Assembly (NCBI RefSeq): GCF_003602095.1
Contig: NZ_RAHH01000003.1
Span: 1 to 64,000, forward strand
DNA from: Rahnella woolbedingensis
GTDB taxonomy: Bacteria > Pseudomonadota > Gammaproteobacteria > Enterobacterales > Enterobacteriaceae
DNA: 64,000 nt
Direction: 5' to 3'
Within the stretch, counting starts at the first letter, position 1, and the number at the start of each line of letters is the position of its first letter. Below, piece by piece: positions 45,224 through 55,543 of the stretch. Below the pieces are notes generated by a model. The model made no database searches, was not told the origin of the DNA, and worked only from the letters and a program-made list of their open reading frames with translations. The translations under genes were made by a program, and so were the position numbers.

Positions 45224-45444
45224 AGAGTATTGTGCTTCTTGATCTGACAAAGTCCAATATCTTAGCGTATCGCGCCTCTGTTTTCCGCATTTTTATAACT
45301 GAGATACCGTTGAGGTATTGATCGCATCTATTAATCCTTGTTTCAGACTTCGCAGTGGTTGCGGCTTTAGAGCTTCGGTGTTTGAATACGCCCCGCAGGC
45401 AAACCCTTCTTACACGGCCGCAATTCTTACAGGAGAAAGTCCCC

Positions 45445-46449
45445 ATGAGTCTGGATATTGAGCAGATTGCTCTTCACCAGTTGAACAAACGTGACGAGCA
45501 AACGCTGGATGTTGTGCTGCGCGATACGCTTCTGACGCCGAATGCGGCCGTTGATGAAATGATGGCTGAACTGCACCGCGTTTACAGCGCCAAAAGTAAA
45601 GCTTACGGTCTTTTCAATGAAGACAGCGAACTGGCTGTGGCGTTGCGCAGTTGCCGCAAAGGGGACGACGATTTCCTGTCATTCAGCCGCGCTGCGACCG
45701 GTCGTCTGCGTGATGAACTGGCGAAATACCCGTTTGCCGAAGGCGGCGTGGTGTTGTTCTGTCATTACCGATTCCTGGCAGTTGAATATTTACTGGTGGC
45801 GGTGCTTAACAGCCGCAGCAGTATGCGCGTCAATGAGCAGCTGGATGTCAGCAGCATTCATTATCTCGATATCAATCATGCCGATATCGTGGCGCGCATT
45901 GATCTGACCGAATGGGAAACCAACCCGGGATCTACCCGTTACCTGACCTTCCTGAAAGGTCGGGTAGGGCGCAAAGTCTCTGACTTCTTCATGGATTTCC
46001 TTGGCGCGTCTGAAGGTCTGGATACCAAAGCGCAGAACCGTGGCCTGTTGCAGGCGGTGGATGATTTCTGTACCGAAGCGCAGCTCGATAAAAACGAGCG
46101 CCAGAATTACCGTCAGCAGGTTTATACCTACTGTAACGAGCAGTTGCAGGCGGGCGAAGAAATCGCGCTGGATGATTTGTCCGAAGAACTGCCGCCGTGG
46201 AATGACAAGAAATTCAAAGAGTTTACCCAGGAGCAGGGGTATCAGCTGGAAGAAACCTTCCCGGCAGATCGCAGCACCTTGCGTCAGCTGACCAAGTTCG
46301 CCGGCAGCGGCGGCGGGCTGAGCATTAACTTTGATGCCATGCTGATGGGCGAGCGTATTTTCTGGGATCCGGCCACCGATACCCTGACCATCAAAGGCAC
46401 ACCGCCAAATCTGCGGGATCAGTTGCAGCGTAAAGCGGGCAATAAATAA
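45445..46449 (+). CDS. yejK: Nucleoid-associated protein YejK (NdpA)
   Basis: 334 aa (335 in E. coli). A cytoplasmic 37-kDa nucleoid-associated protein found with the spermidine nucleoid fraction; its exact role is unclear. The start [27 protein letters not shown] and the end QLQRKAGNK match E. coli. AGGAGA precedes the ATG at 45445, which rules out an upstream start at 45355. Divergent from yejL and followed by a strong terminator. Confidence 0.96.
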   Translation: MSLDIEQIALHQLNKRDEQTLDVVLRDTLLTPNAAVDEMMAELHRVYSAKSKAYGLFNEDSELAVALRSCRKGDDDFLSFSRAATGRLRDELAKYPFAEGGVVLFCHYRFLAVEYLLVAVLNSRSSMRVNEQLDVSSIHYLDINHADIVARIDLTEWETNPGSTRYLTFLKGRVGRKVSDFFMDFLGASEGLDTKAQNRGLLQAVDDFCTEAQLDKNERQNYRQQVYTYCNEQLQAGEEIALDDLSEELPPWNDKKFKEFTQEQGYQLEETFPADRSTLRQLTKFAGSGGGLSINFDAMLMGERIFWDPATDTLTIKGTPPNLRDQLQRKAGNK

Positions 46450-46520
46450 CGGCTCCCTCCGCAGGGGAGGGAGCAAACCCAGTTAAGGATATATCCCCGA
46501 AAACCTGAATCGCGCCCAAT

Positions 46521-46548
46521 AAAAAACACCGCCTGGGCGGTGTTTTTT
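46521..46548. terminator. Terminator after yejK
   Basis: AAAAAACACCGC and GCGGTGTTTTTT form a long stem with A and T runs on either side, so it may serve both directions. A second palindrome, GCTCCCTCC/GGAGGGAGC, lies just after the yejK stop. Confidence 0.85.
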
Positions 46549-46584
46549 ATTTGTTCTCGCACGGCGTCCCGATGCGCAACAACT

Positions 46585-46715
46585 TTTTACTCGTCATCCT
46601 TCACGTTGTTGCTGCGTTAGCTACGTTCGTTCACCTGAATCACTTACCAATGTAAGTTCATCAGGACTCACTCGCTTGCTGCCTTGCTACAACCTGAATA
46701 ATTTAGAGTAAAGTC
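46585..46715. repeat. Dispersed intergenic repeat between yejK and rplY
   Basis: About 130 bp with the marks of a repeat I recognise from Serratia/Yersinia-type genomes: ACGTTGTTGCTGCGTTAGC, a CACTTACCAATGTAAGTTC hairpin, GGACTCACTCGCTTGCTGCC and an ending AATAATTTAGAGTA. It has no coding potential. The family name is not known to me. Confidence 0.6.
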
Positions 46716-46721
46716 GCGTTA

Positions 46722-47012
46722 TTAAACGCGAACGAAGTCGATGTGAGCCAGTTTTGGCTTGAACGGGTGACGCTGTACAGCCTGAACTTTAACTTTGGTT
46801 TCTTTACCGTCGATAACCAGAGTAATAGCTTCAGAGTAGAACTCCGCTTTAACTTCCATGTTCTTTACAGAATCATGGTCCAGTTTGATAGAAACCGGAG
46901 CAGCTGAGCCACCGTAAACGATAGCTGGGAATTTGTTTTCTGTACGCAGGCGGCGGCTCGCACCCTTGCCCTGCTCGTCCTGTGGACGTACTTCTACATT
47001 GATAGTGATCAT
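46722..47012 (-). CDS. rplY: 50S ribosomal protein L25
   Basis: 96 aa (94 in E. coli). It binds 5S rRNA in the large ribosomal subunit. [28 protein letters not shown] and the C-terminal [11 protein letters not shown] are characteristic; there is no CTC-type extension. The ATG at 47012 has GAGAAA upstream and fits the family; the longer upstream frame is not conserved. Same strand as radD, which ends 150 bp before it. Confidence 0.97.
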   Translation of the reverse strand: MITINVEVRPQDEQGKGASRRLRTENKFPAIVYGGSAAPVSIKLDHDSVKNMEVKAEFYSEAITLVIDGKETKVKVQAVQRHPFKPKLAHIDFVRV

Positions 47013-47162
47013 TGTATGTTTCTCGATTAGAACTACTTCTAAAATGTGCCCCGCCACCTGCGACCGAGTGACGAGTTGAGTACTGCAGCTTTCACACAAG
47101 GCGAAAGCGGGCGGTATGATACCGGAGCAGGGTAGTCGCAGCAATACAAATCGCCGGTTTTC

Positions 47163-48926
47163 TCACCCGCGCAGCTCATTGGCCCGCCGGTACCGTCCTT
47201 CGTAATCGAACATTTTTTCGCGTACCTGCCAGAACTGGCCTTTCATGCGCGCCACCACAAAATCCGGATGACGCAGTAAAACCTGCTGCGCGACAATGTC
47301 CGCGGCAGTCTTCCATTCCAGCGGTACACCCGGTGCGCGCTGATGCGGGCGCAGGAAGTTATGCAAAAACGCCATGCGCTGGGCGGGTGTCGTCAGGCGA
47401 AAACGCTCGGACACGTCAGCGCCATCCTCATCGTAGTAGGTGATTTTCAGCCATTCGCCTTTGTCATCGCGTCCGTTTTCCAGATTCATACCACCGCAGC
47501 GCAGTACCAGCGCGTCTTTCAGACGTAACGCGGCTTTGAGCATATCGTCGGGATCAACCAGAATTTCCTGACACTGATGGCAGCGCCGTGCGGCGATATC
47601 GTTCTCCGCGCCACAGTGCGGGCAGCTTTTAAAACGAAAACGGAAATCGCACTGTTCGCGGTTGCCTTCGTCATCTTCCAGCACGCCCTGACAGCGGCGG
47701 CCAAAATGCTCAATGATCGTGCCGTCTTCGGTGGTTTTTCCCCAGAAGATATTGGCGAAACCGCAGGCGGGGCAGAAAACCTGCACCGGTTTGTTATCGC
47801 CAGCGGGTTTATGACTGCCAACTTCCGGCGTGAACAGGTCATGCGGGTTGCCGGCATAATCGAGGATCAGACAATCGGTTTTGCCCGGTGCGAGGCGCAG
47901 TCCGCGCCCGACAATCTGCTGATACAGGCTGACGGATTCGGTCGGGCGCAGGATGGCGATCAGGTCCACATGTGGCGCATCGAAACCGGTTGTCAGCACC
48001 GACACGTTCACCAGATAGCGCAATTGCTGCGCTTTAAACGCGGTGATCAGCCTGTCACGTTCGACGGCGTGCGTTTGTGCGCTGATCAGCGCCGCTTCGC
48101 CTTTCGGCAGCAGACCAAAAATTTCACCGGCGTGTTCCACCGTTGAGGCGAAAATCATCACGCCTCTGCGATCCTGCGCGAACTCAATAATCTGGCTGAT
48201 GATGTGCGGCGTGATGCGTTTTTGCTGATGCAGTTCGTCGTTCAGATCCGCTTCACTGAACAGTCCGTTGCTGTTGGCCTGCAACCGGCTGAAATCGTAA
48301 CTGACCACCGGCATATCGAGCCGCTCGGGCGGCACCAGAAAGCCATTTTTAATCATGTAGCGCAGCGGCAGTTCATAGATACAGTCGCGAAACAGGCTTT
48401 TCGCATCACCGCGCACAATGCCCTGATGGTGATACTGATAAATCCAGCCCTTGCCTAAACGGTAGGGCGTGGCGGTCAGTCCGAGCAAGCGCAGACGCGG
48501 ATTTTGTGCCTTAAGATGGCCGATGATCTGCTGATACTGGCTGTTGTCATCGTCGGAAATCCGGTGGCATTCATCGACAATCAGCAGGGAAAACTCCCCG
48601 CTGAACTCTGCCAGGTTAGGCGCAACGGACTGCACGCTGCCAAACACCACTTTGCCGCTGCTTTGTTTCAGATTCAGTCCGGCGGCGAAAATATCTGCCT
48701 CCAGCCCGTAAGAAAGGTATTTGCTGTGGTTTTGCGCCACCAGTTCTTTTACGTGCGCCAGAACCAGAACGCGCCCGCGTGCCACTCTGGCCAGTTCGGC
48801 AATCACCAGACTTTTTCCGGCGCCGGTCGGCAGCACGATCACAGCCGGTTCGTCATGCTGGCGGAAATGACGCAGCGTGGCATCCACGGCGTCCTGCTGG
48901 TAGGGGCGAAGCGTAAAAGCGGTCAC
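47163..48926 (-). CDS. radD: RadD (YejH), superfamily 2 helicase-like DNA repair ATPase
   Basis: 587 aa (586 in E. coli). A DNA-repair ATPase that interacts with SSB and aids RecA-dependent processes. Walker A is PTGAGKS, motif II is DECH in [10 protein letters not shown], motif III LGLTATP and motif [15 protein letters not shown]. Two zinc-binding clusters follow ([26 protein letters not shown]). I chose the GTG at 48926 because the next residues [17 protein letters not shown] align with E. coli [17 protein letters not shown] and CAGGTG lies upstream. Divergent from rsuA. Confidence 0.95.
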   Translation of the reverse strand: MTAFTLRPYQQDAVDATLRHFRQHDEPAVIVLPTGAGKSLVIAELARVARGRVLVLAHVKELVAQNHSKYLSYGLEADIFAAGLNLKQSSGKVVFGSVQSVAPNLAEFSGEFSLLIVDECHRISDDDNSQYQQIIGHLKAQNPRLRLLGLTATPYRLGKGWIYQYHHQGIVRGDAKSLFRDCIYELPLRYMIKNGFLVPPERLDMPVVSYDFSRLQANSNGLFSEADLNDELHQQKRITPHIISQIIEFAQDRRGVMIFASTVEHAGEIFGLLPKGEAALISAQTHAVERDRLITAFKAQQLRYLVNVSVLTTGFDAPHVDLIAILRPTESVSLYQQIVGRGLRLAPGKTDCLILDYAGNPHDLFTPEVGSHKPAGDNKPVQVFCPACGFANIFWGKTTEDGTIIEHFGRRCQGVLEDDEGNREQCDFRFRFKSCPHCGAENDIAARRCHQCQEILVDPDDMLKAALRLKDALVLRCGGMNLENGRDDKGEWLKITYYDEDGADVSERFRLTTPAQRMAFLHNFLRPHQRAPGVPLEWKTAADIVAQQVLLRHPDFVVARMKGQFWQVREKMFDYEGRYRRANELRG

Positions 48927-49245
48927 GGCAACAATCACCTGTAGTTTTACTGTTAATAAAGACAGTAGTGAAGTATGCCAAGAAATCAGACCTATAGCGA
49001 TGAGCAAAAAAATCACCTGCCGTGAATGTTTAGCCTGCTTATTTTCCTTCTTCCTGACCGGTTGCGCGGCTATACTATTCCTCTCAACGCGGCAGCCAGT
49101 CTGCCTCCTCTAAGTAATAATAACGTTTTGCAATTATTACGAACCGAACAACCCTGAACCCTGTCAGTTGCGTATCGCGACGGCGGGGTCTTGTGTTTTA
49201 TCAGTAACGCGATCACTCAGATCGCCATGAAGGCAAGTCTACTCA
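48927..49245. other. Divergent promoter region between radD and rsuA
   Basis: About 320 bp without a visible gene. TTGCGC with TATACT (about 49060-49080) is a possible rsuA promoter. Little else can be said. Confidence 0.4.
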
Positions 49246-49953
49246 ATGCGTCTGGACAAGTTTCTCTCTCAGCAATTAGGCGTAAGCCGCGCGCTGGTTT
49301 TGCGCGAACTGCGTAACAAGCGTGTCACCGTGGACGGTGAAATCGTCAAAACCGGCGCGATGAAAATCAGCCCTGAGCAGCGTGTCGAATTCGACGGTAA
49401 CGTGCTGGACCAGATCACCGGCCCGCGTTATTTCATGCTCAACAAACCGCAGGGTTATGTGTGCTCTACCGACGATCCTGATCATCCGACCGTGCTGTAT
49501 TTTCTCGAAGAGCCTGTAGCCTACAAGCTGCATGCCGCAGGGCGTCTGGATATCGACACCACCGGCCTGGTTCTGATGACCGACGACGGCCAGTGGTCGC
49601 ACCGCATCACTTCACCGCGCCATCAGTGCGAAAAAACCTACCTGGTGACGCTCGAACATCCACTGGCTGACGATACCGCCGCGCAGTTTGAAGCCGGCGT
49701 TCAGCTGCACAACGAAGATTCCCTGACTAAGCCCGCGCAACTCGAAAAAATCGAAGATTGCCTGGTGCGTTTGACCATCAGCGAAGGCCGTTATCATCAG
49801 GTGAAACGTATGTTTGCCGCCGTGGGTAACCGCGTGGTGGGCCTGCATCGTGAACGTATCGGCGAAATCGTGATGGATGAAGATTTAGAACCGGGTCAGT
49901 ACCGGCCTTTAACTGAGCAGGAAATTGCCAGCGTTGGCGTTCCCTCGCAATAG
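49246..49953 (+). CDS. rsuA: 16S rRNA pseudouridine(516) synthase RsuA
   Basis: 235 aa (231 in E. coli). It converts U516 of 16S rRNA to pseudouridine. An N-terminal S4-like RNA-binding domain ([18 protein letters not shown]) is followed by the catalytic domain with the essential Asp in [20 protein letters not shown] and the motif [16 protein letters not shown]. It is followed by bcr after 27 bp on the same strand, as in E. coli, so they are probably co-transcribed. Confidence 0.97.
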   Translation: MRLDKFLSQQLGVSRALVLRELRNKRVTVDGEIVKTGAMKISPEQRVEFDGNVLDQITGPRYFMLNKPQGYVCSTDDPDHPTVLYFLEEPVAYKLHAAGRLDIDTTGLVLMTDDGQWSHRITSPRHQCEKTYLVTLEHPLADDTAAQFEAGVQLHNEDSLTKPAQLEKIEDCLVRLTISEGRYHQVKRMFAAVGNRVVGLHRERIGEIVMDEDLEPGQYRPLTEQEIASVGVPSQ

Positions 49954-49980
49954 TTTTTCCTCTAACTGGAGCAGCTGAAA

Positions 49981-51186
49981 GTGCAAGAAAAACCGGTATC
50001 CCACATCGGACTGATTTTCATCCTGGGATTGATATCGATGCTGATGCCTCTGGCCATCGATATGTATCTGCCAAGTATGCCCGTGATCGCGCAGGAATAT
50101 GGTGTTCCGGCGGGCAGTGTGCAAATGACGCTCAGCGCCTATGTGCTGGGTTTTGCGATAGGGCAGTTGTTTTACGGACCGATGGCGGACAGCCTCGGGC
50201 GTAAGCCGGTTATCTTCTGGGGCGTGCTTACCTTTGCCGTCGCCGCCGGTGCCTGTGCGCTGGCGCAATCGGTCGAGCAGCTGGTCTGGATGCGGTTCCT
50301 GCACGGTCTGGCTGCCGCTGCCGCCAGTGTGGTTATCAATGCGCTGATGCGCGATATGTTCACCAAAGACGAATTCTCGCGAATGATGTCTTTTGTGGTG
50401 CTGGTCATGACGGTCGCACCGCTGCTGGCCCCGATGCTCGGGGGTGTGCTGATGGCGATTTTCAGCTGGCACGCGATTTTCTGGGCGATGGCGATTGCCG
50501 CGCTGATCGCTGCCATACTGGTCGGCGTTTATATCAAAGAGACGCTGCCCAAAGCACGACGGCAGAAGTTTCATTTGCGTACCAGCGTCGGTAACTTTGC
50601 ATCCCTGTTCCGCCATAAACGCGTGCTGAGTTATATGCTGGCGAGTGGTTTCTCTTTCGCAGGCATGTTCTCATTCCTCAGCGCCGGTCCGTTTGTGTAT
50701 ATCGAACTCAATGGCGTTTCGCCGCAGCACTTCGGCTTTTACTTTGCGCTGAACATCGTGGCGCTGGTGATCCTGACCCTCATCAACAGCCGTAACGTGC
50801 GCCGTGCGGGTGCGGTGAAGATGTTCCGCTTCGGGCTGTTTGTGCAGCTGACAATGGGCATGTGGCTGGTGATCGTCTGCACCTTTGGGTTGCCGTTCTG
50901 GGCGATGGTGATGGGTGTGGCGGGGTATGTCGGCGTGATTGCGATGGTTACGTCTAACGCGATGGCGGTGATTATGGATGACTTCCCGCACATGGCGGGT
51001 ACTGCGGCTTCACTGGCGGGGACGATTCGTTTCGGTACCGGTGCGGCGATTGGCTCCGTGCTTTCACTGTTTACCGCGAAAAGCGCCTGGCCGATGGTCG
51101 GGTCAATGGCCTTCTGCATTCTGGCTGCTACCTTGCTGTATCTCTACGCCAGCCGTCCGGCGAAAGTTGCTGTGGAAACGGCATAG
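49981..51186 (+). CDS. bcr: Bcr/CflA-family multidrug efflux MFS transporter
   Basis: 401 aa with twelve membrane segments. E. coli Bcr exports bicyclomycin, sulfonamides and dipeptides with proton antiport. The family motif is in [22 protein letters not shown], followed by [17 protein letters not shown] (MFS motif A) and the central [22 protein letters not shown]. The start is GTG with GGAG upstream. Order rsuA-bcr is conserved; in E. coli yejG comes next, but here about 8 kb of sugar-acid genes intervene. Confidence 0.93.
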   Translation: MQEKPVSHIGLIFILGLISMLMPLAIDMYLPSMPVIAQEYGVPAGSVQMTLSAYVLGFAIGQLFYGPMADSLGRKPVIFWGVLTFAVAAGACALAQSVEQLVWMRFLHGLAAAAASVVINALMRDMFTKDEFSRMMSFVVLVMTVAPLLAPMLGGVLMAIFSWHAIFWAMAIAALIAAILVGVYIKETLPKARRQKFHLRTSVGNFASLFRHKRVLSYMLASGFSFAGMFSFLSAGPFVYIELNGVSPQHFGFYFALNIVALVILTLINSRNVRRAGAVKMFRFGLFVQLTMGMWLVIVCTFGLPFWAMVMGVAGYVGVIAMVTSNAMAVIMDDFPHMAGTAASLAGTIRFGTGAAIGSVLSLFTAKSAWPMVGSMAFCILAATLLYLYASRPAKVAVETA

Positions 51187-51193
51187 TTCAGAC

Positions 51194-51225
51194 TGCTCAT
51201 TCCTCTCGTGAGAGGGGAATGAGCA
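51194..51225. terminator. Hairpin between convergent bcr and MFS gene
   Basis: TGCTCATTCC (51194-51203) pairs with GGAATGAGCA (51216-51225), extended by CTC/GAG. T runs are weak. It probably ends both transcripts. Confidence 0.6.
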
Positions 51226-51231
51226 TGAGCA

Positions 51232-52584
51232 TTAAATCACTTCCGCTTTCACTCCCTGAACCCGGCGCGCCGCTTTGGCACGGGCATATTGGTCGGCCAT
51301 CGCTTTGGCTTTTGCGCCCGGCACCAGCGCCATGTCGCACTCTTTCGGCAGTAACGTCGTGACCGCCGCCGCAATCAGTAACGAGGCGACCAGCGCATAA
51401 ATCGCGGTGCTCTGACCGTACAGGCTGACCAGTACGCCGACCAGATAAGGCCCGCAGAACCCCCCCAGATTCCCCAGACCGTTAATCACGCCGCGCGCGC
51501 TGCCTGCGACTTCCGGCGTAGTGACTTTGCCCGGAATAGTCCAGAAGGCGCTGGTGGCGGCCTGCAGGAAGAAACCGGCACCGACCAGGAAACCATACGC
51601 CGCCATGATGTTATGACCGAATGCCACGGATGCCGCCAGACAGGCTGCGAAACCACACAGCGGCAGGGCGATGAACATACGGCGTTTACCGGTTTTATCC
51701 GACAATACGGACATCGCCAGGATCCCCAGCATGGTGCCGACGTAAGGGATAATTGCCAGCATACCAACCGAACTCATATCACCGCCGGTCAGGTTTTTCA
51801 GGATGGTCGGCAGCCACAGGGTGTAACCGTAAATCCCTGTCTGATAGAAGAAGTTAATGATGATCAGTTTGACGATAGACTTGTTGCGGAACACTTCTTT
51901 CAGCGGTGCGTTATTGACCGGCGCCAGGGCTCTCAGCGCTTCGCGTTCACGGTTGAGTTCGGTTACCAGATAGTCGCGCTCACGTTCTGACAGCCATTTC
52001 GCCTCTTCCGGACGGTCGCTGATGGTGAACCACCAGAAAATCATCACCACGAAAGATAATGCCCCTTCGATGATGAACAACCAGCGCCAGTCGAGCGTAT
52101 CCAGAATCAGGCCAGACAACGGCGCGGTGATCATCCCGCCGAGCGGCGCGAACATCAGCACGTAAGCATTGGCGCGACCGCGTTCCTTATCCGGGAACCA
52201 GTTACTGACCATGGTCAGCACCACCGGCAGCATCCCGCCTTCTGCCACACCCAGCGCAAAGCGCAGGAACAGCAGCTGATACTGATTAGTGATAAAACCG
52301 GTCAGAATGGAGATGATTGCCCAGGCGACCAGCGAGCAGGCGATAAATTTCCGTCCGCTGCCGTGAACCGCCAGACTGCCGCCTGGAACCTGCAGGAACA
52401 AATATCCGATAAAGAATATACCGGCGGCCAGACCGGCCATTGAAGCGGTAATACCTAATTCGGCATCCATTCCGCCGGGCATGGCGAAACTAATATTAAC
52501 CCTGTCCATGAAAGAAATAATGCAGGCGATAAGTATCGGCGTTATTACGCGGAGCCAACGGGCCTTAGGAATCTTATTATCCAT
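51232..52584 (-). CDS. MFS sugar-acid transporter (anion:cation symporter family)
   Basis: About 450 aa with twelve membrane segments, typical of the ACS group that imports hexonates and ketogluconates. Features: ISFMDRVNISFAMPGGMDAELG at the start of the first helix, GYLFLQVPGGSLA, a GRANAYVLMFAPLGGMITAPLSG segment and GFFLQAATSAFWTIPGKVT in the second half. In this setting, with gluconate dehydrogenases and a GntR-like repressor, 2-ketogluconate or gluconate is a sensible substrate, but that is inference. The ATG at 52584 has GAGGAAAG upstream. A CRP-like site lies at 52648-52665 in its promoter region. Confidence 0.82.
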   Translation of the reverse strand: MDNKIPKARWLRVITPILIACIISFMDRVNISFAMPGGMDAELGITASMAGLAAGIFFIGYLFLQVPGGSLAVHGSGRKFIACSLVAWAIISILTGFITNQYQLLFLRFALGVAEGGMLPVVLTMVSNWFPDKERGRANAYVLMFAPLGGMITAPLSGLILDTLDWRWLFIIEGALSFVVMIFWWFTISDRPEEAKWLSERERDYLVTELNREREALRALAPVNNAPLKEVFRNKSIVKLIIINFFYQTGIYGYTLWLPTILKNLTGGDMSSVGMLAIIPYVGTMLGILAMSVLSDKTGKRRMFIALPLCGFAACLAASVAFGHNIMAAYGFLVGAGFFLQAATSAFWTIPGKVTTPEVAGSARGVINGLGNLGGFCGPYLVGVLVSLYGQSTAIYALVASLLIAAAVTTLLPKECDMALVPGAKAKAMADQYARAKAARRVQGVKAEVI

Positions 52585-52647
52585 ATTCTTTCCTCTGTGT
52601 GCTTGTAACCAGCGATGGCTTAATAAAAGCATTTTGAGGAAAGTATT

Positions 52648-52665
52648 TCGTGACAGGAGTCACGT
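52648..52665. promoter_or_regulatory. CRP-like site upstream of the sugar-acid transporter
   Basis: CGTGAC-AGGA-GTCACG (52649-52664) contains GTGA-N6-TCAC, the conserved core of CRP sites, in a perfect palindrome. It lies 65 bases upstream of the transporter start. Confidence 0.5.
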
Positions 52666-52759
52666 TGAATTATGTTAAGAAAAGGTGTTACCACATACGT
52701 GATCCTGCACCCGGGTTCGCGTGCAGGATGGAAAGGCGATACTGATACCGAAGGGAGAA

Positions 52760-53743
52760 TTAAATCGTGCCGCCGAGGGAAATCCGGTAGTGCAAGTCCA
52801 CGCGTTCAATTGTTGGCAGGTTTCTGATTTTTTTGAGTAATATTTCTGCCACGACTTTACCCATTTCAAAGCGCGGCGTGATCACGCTGGCCAGTAATGG
52901 CGTGGTTGCCAGCCCGATATCTAATCCGTGGAAGCCGGATATCGCCATATCCAGCGGAACATGAATGCCCAGTTTGATACATTCCTGTAACACGCCGACC
53001 GCAATATCGTCATTGGTGCATAAAATCGCGTTGGTTTGCGGATATAACTGACGCGCCATGGCTAACATTCCGGCACCAATAGACACCGATGAGACTTTAT
53101 TTGGCGTGATATGCACCGGCGTCAGGCCGCGTTCATTCATGGCGCGGCTGTAGCCCTGATAACGTTTCTGATCCCGCGCATCTGACATAGAACCGAAATA
53201 CACCACGTGCTCTTTGCCGCTGGAAAGCAGGGTATTGGCCATATCGTAACCGGCCTGCTGATTATCAAAGCCGACCGCGATACGCCCGTGCGGATTATCA
53301 AGATCCATCACCTGTGCGACCGGAATGTCAGCCGCATTCAGGTACTTATCGGCTTTCAGCGTGTGTACAGAATCAGTGAGGATCAGTCCTGCCAGCTGAT
53401 AACCCAGCAGATTGATAATATGTTCTTCTTCGCGATCTTTGCTGTAATCGTAATTAACCACCAGCGTCTGAAAGCCCTGCGCGGAAGTGACTGACTCAAT
53501 GCCAGCCAGTAAATCGGAGAAAATCTGGTTATTGAAAGAGGGAACTAAAATGCCGATACGTGGCGCTTTGGCTGGCCCGCGGGCTTCTTCCAGCGGATAT
53601 CCGACTTCTTCCATCACCTTTGTAATGCGTTCGCGGGTTTCAGGAGACACCTTTTCCGGCGTGCGCAGAAAACGGCTCACCGTCATCTTTGTGACGTCCG
53701 CCAGTTGGGCGATGTCCTGTAGTGTCACGCGCTGGTTTCTCAT
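52760..53743 (-). CDS. LacI-family repressor, GntR/IdnR-like
   Basis: A 327-aa regulator (GntR has 331). The N-terminal helix-turn-helix is VTLQDIAQLADVTKMTVSRFLR, very close to VLQDVADRVGVTKMTVSRFLR of E. coli GntR. The ligand-binding part shares GILVPSFNNQIFSDLLAGIESV, NDDIAVGVLQEC and ISGFHGLDIG. GntR and IdnR respond to gluconate and 5-ketogluconate, so this protein probably controls the flanking idnO and transporter genes. The ATG at 53743 has AGGA upstream; the longer frame adds 38 unmatched residues. Divergent from idnO. Confidence 0.88.
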   Translation of the reverse strand: MRNQRVTLQDIAQLADVTKMTVSRFLRTPEKVSPETRERITKVMEEVGYPLEEARGPAKAPRIGILVPSFNNQIFSDLLAGIESVTSAQGFQTLVVNYDYSKDREEEHIINLLGYQLAGLILTDSVHTLKADKYLNAADIPVAQVMDLDNPHGRIAVGFDNQQAGYDMANTLLSSGKEHVVYFGSMSDARDQKRYQGYSRAMNERGLTPVHITPNKVSSVSIGAGMLAMARQLYPQTNAILCTNDDIAVGVLQECIKLGIHVPLDMAISGFHGLDIGLATTPLLASVITPRFEMGKVVAEILLKKIRNLPTIERVDLHYRISLGGTI

Positions 53744-53863
53744 GCGGAATGTTCCTGGTTGGGCCTGCAAAGATACCTTGTTATTGAAACAGAAAGTGCC
53801 GGAAATTGTTATCAAAATGATGAGGATCACACCGGGAGTAACAGGGTTTTTTAACATTCCGCG

Positions 53864-53881
53864 AGGTGATCTGCATCACAG
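53864..53881. promoter_or_regulatory. CRP-like site upstream of idnO
   Basis: AGGTGA-TCTGCA-TCACAG fits TGTGA-N6-TCACA with one mismatch. It lies about 70 bases before idnO in the 205-bp region shared with the divergent repressor gene. An imperfect palindrome around ACCGGT (about 53889-53904) nearby could be an operator of the LacI-type repressor. Confidence 0.6.
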
Positions 53882-53948
53882 TTTGGCGCGGTGTAAACCG
53901 GTGTAGTGAAGCTAACTTTTTAAATAAGCATTCAACAGGGCCAACGTT

Positions 53949-54713
53949 ATGACAAATCTGTTCTCACTGGATAATAAAAAGATTCTGATTACCGGCTCGA
54001 CGCGCGGTCTGGGTTTCCTGCTGGCGAAAGGGCTGGCGCAGCATGGCGCAGAAATTATCGTTAACGGCACGCAGCCGGAGTCCACGCAAAAAGCGGCAGA
54101 AGCCTTGCGTGCGGAAGGGTTTATCGCCCATGCGGTTTCATTTGACGTTACCAGCAGTCAGGCGGTGAATCAGGCGATTGATCACATTGAAAGTACCATC
54201 GGGCCGGTTGATGTGCTGGTGAATAACGCCGGTATTCAGCGCCGCCACAAGTTTACGGAATTCCCGGAAAAAGACTGGGACGACGTGATTGCCGTCAATC
54301 AGAAATCGGTGTTCCTGGTTTCTCAGGCAGTGGCGCGGTACATGATCCAGCGCGAGCGCGGCAAAATCATCAATATCGGTTCGATGCAAAGTGAGCTGGG
54401 CCGCGACACTATCACACCCTACGCCGCTTCAAAGGGCGCGGTAAAAATGCTGACCCGTGGCATGTGTGTTGAACTGGCACGCTACAATATTCAGGTAAAC
54501 GGCATTGCGCCGGGCTATTTCAAAACCGATATGACGCAGGCGCTGGTGGACAATAAAGAGTTCTCCGAATGGCTGTGTAAACGCACACCGGCCGCACGCT
54601 GGGGCAATCCGGAGGAGCTGGTCGGCGGCGCGGTTTATCTGTCATCTAAAGCCTCGGACTTCGTCAATGGGCATCTTCTTTTCATTGATGGCGGCATGTT
54701 AGCGGCTGTTTAA
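53949..54713 (+). CDS. idnO: Gluconate 5-dehydrogenase (5-ketogluconate reductase) IdnO
   Basis: 254 aa, the length of E. coli IdnO. A cytoplasmic SDR that reversibly converts 5-keto-D-gluconate to D-gluconate with NAD(P)H. The cofactor loop is TGSTRGLG (15-22), NNAG lies at 92-95, and the catalytic residues are Ser145, Tyr158 and Lys162 (YAASKGAVK). Segments such as VNNAGIQRRH, SMQSELGRDTITPYAASKG and KRTPAARWG are nearly identical to IdnO. CAGGGCC precedes the ATG weakly. The second SDR gene begins 12 bp after its stop. Confidence 0.94.
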   Translation: MTNLFSLDNKKILITGSTRGLGFLLAKGLAQHGAEIIVNGTQPESTQKAAEALRAEGFIAHAVSFDVTSSQAVNQAIDHIESTIGPVDVLVNNAGIQRRHKFTEFPEKDWDDVIAVNQKSVFLVSQAVARYMIQRERGKIINIGSMQSELGRDTITPYAASKGAVKMLTRGMCVELARYNIQVNGIAPGYFKTDMTQALVDNKEFSEWLCKRTPAARWGNPEELVGGAVYLSSKASDFVNGHLLFIDGGMLAAV

Positions 54714-54725
54714 TAAGGAGTTACG

Positions 54726-55469
54726 ATGAATAAGACTGCACTCATCACCGGCGGTGGCAGCGGCATCGGGTTAAGCGCCGCGAAGGCGCTGGCCGCCACC
54801 GGATTCACAGTGATTCTGGCCGGACGCAATATCGAAAAACTGGAGCAGGCCGTCGCGCAGTTCGCGCAAGGGCAGGCGGTGGCGCGTCAGCTGGATGTCA
54901 CCAGCCCGCAATCAGTCGCCGCGCTGTTTCAGGATATTCAGGCAACCTTCGGGCGGCTGGATGTGCTGTTCAATAACGCCGGTAATAACGTTAAAGATAT
55001 GCCGATCGAAGACCTGCCGGTGGAAGACTGGCTGTCGGTGATCAACACCAATCTGACCGGTGCTTTTTTGTGTACACAGGCGGCGGTGAGGCTGATGAAA
55101 CAGCAGTCACCGCAGGGCGGGCGCATCATTAACAATGGTTCGATTTCGGCGCAGTCGCCGCGTCCGAATTCTGCCCCATACACCGCCAGCAAACATGCAA
55201 TCACCGGCCTGACCAAATCCACGGCGCTGGATGGACGCGCGTTCAATATTGCCTGCGGACAAATTGATGTCGGCAATGCGGCAACGGATATGGGCAACAA
55301 AGCGCTGGCGGGCAGAATGCAGGCTGACGGGCACATTGCTGAGGAACCGGTGATCGCGGTGGAACGCGTCGGCGAGGCCGTGGCCTTTATGGCCGGACTG
55401 CCGCTCGATACCAACGTGCTGACCATGACCGTAATGGCCAGTGCCATGCCACTGGTGGGACGCGGCTAA
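54726..55469 (+). CDS. SDR-family oxidoreductase of unknown substrate
   Basis: A 247-aa classical short-chain dehydrogenase. The cofactor motif is TGGGSGIG (8-15), with NNAG at about 83-86 and catalytic Ser139, Tyr152 and Lys156. The Arg after the second strand (LAGRN) suggests NADP preference. It is 12 bp downstream of idnO with AAGGAG before the ATG, so they are co-transcribed and it probably acts on a related sugar acid or its product. I cannot assign a reaction. Confidence 0.85.
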   Translation: MNKTALITGGGSGIGLSAAKALAATGFTVILAGRNIEKLEQAVAQFAQGQAVARQLDVTSPQSVAALFQDIQATFGRLDVLFNNAGNNVKDMPIEDLPVEDWLSVINTNLTGAFLCTQAAVRLMKQQSPQGGRIINNGSISAQSPRPNSAPYTASKHAITGLTKSTALDGRAFNIACGQIDVGNAATDMGNKALAGRMQADGHIAEEPVIAVERVGEAVAFMAGLPLDTNVLTMTVMASAMPLVGRG

Positions 55470-55502
55470 GTTGAGTTTCTGTCATCGTTTCTGCCATAAA
55501 GA

Positions 55503-55528
55503 AACGGCCCTTTTACGGGCCGTTTTGC
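55503..55528. terminator. Terminator after the idnO-SDR unit
   Basis: AACGGCCC/GGGCCGTT stem (55503-55510 and 55517-55524) with a 6-nt loop, then TTTT on the plus strand. It lies between convergent units and may serve both. Confidence 0.82.
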
Positions 55529-55543
55529 ATTTCGGATGACGGA

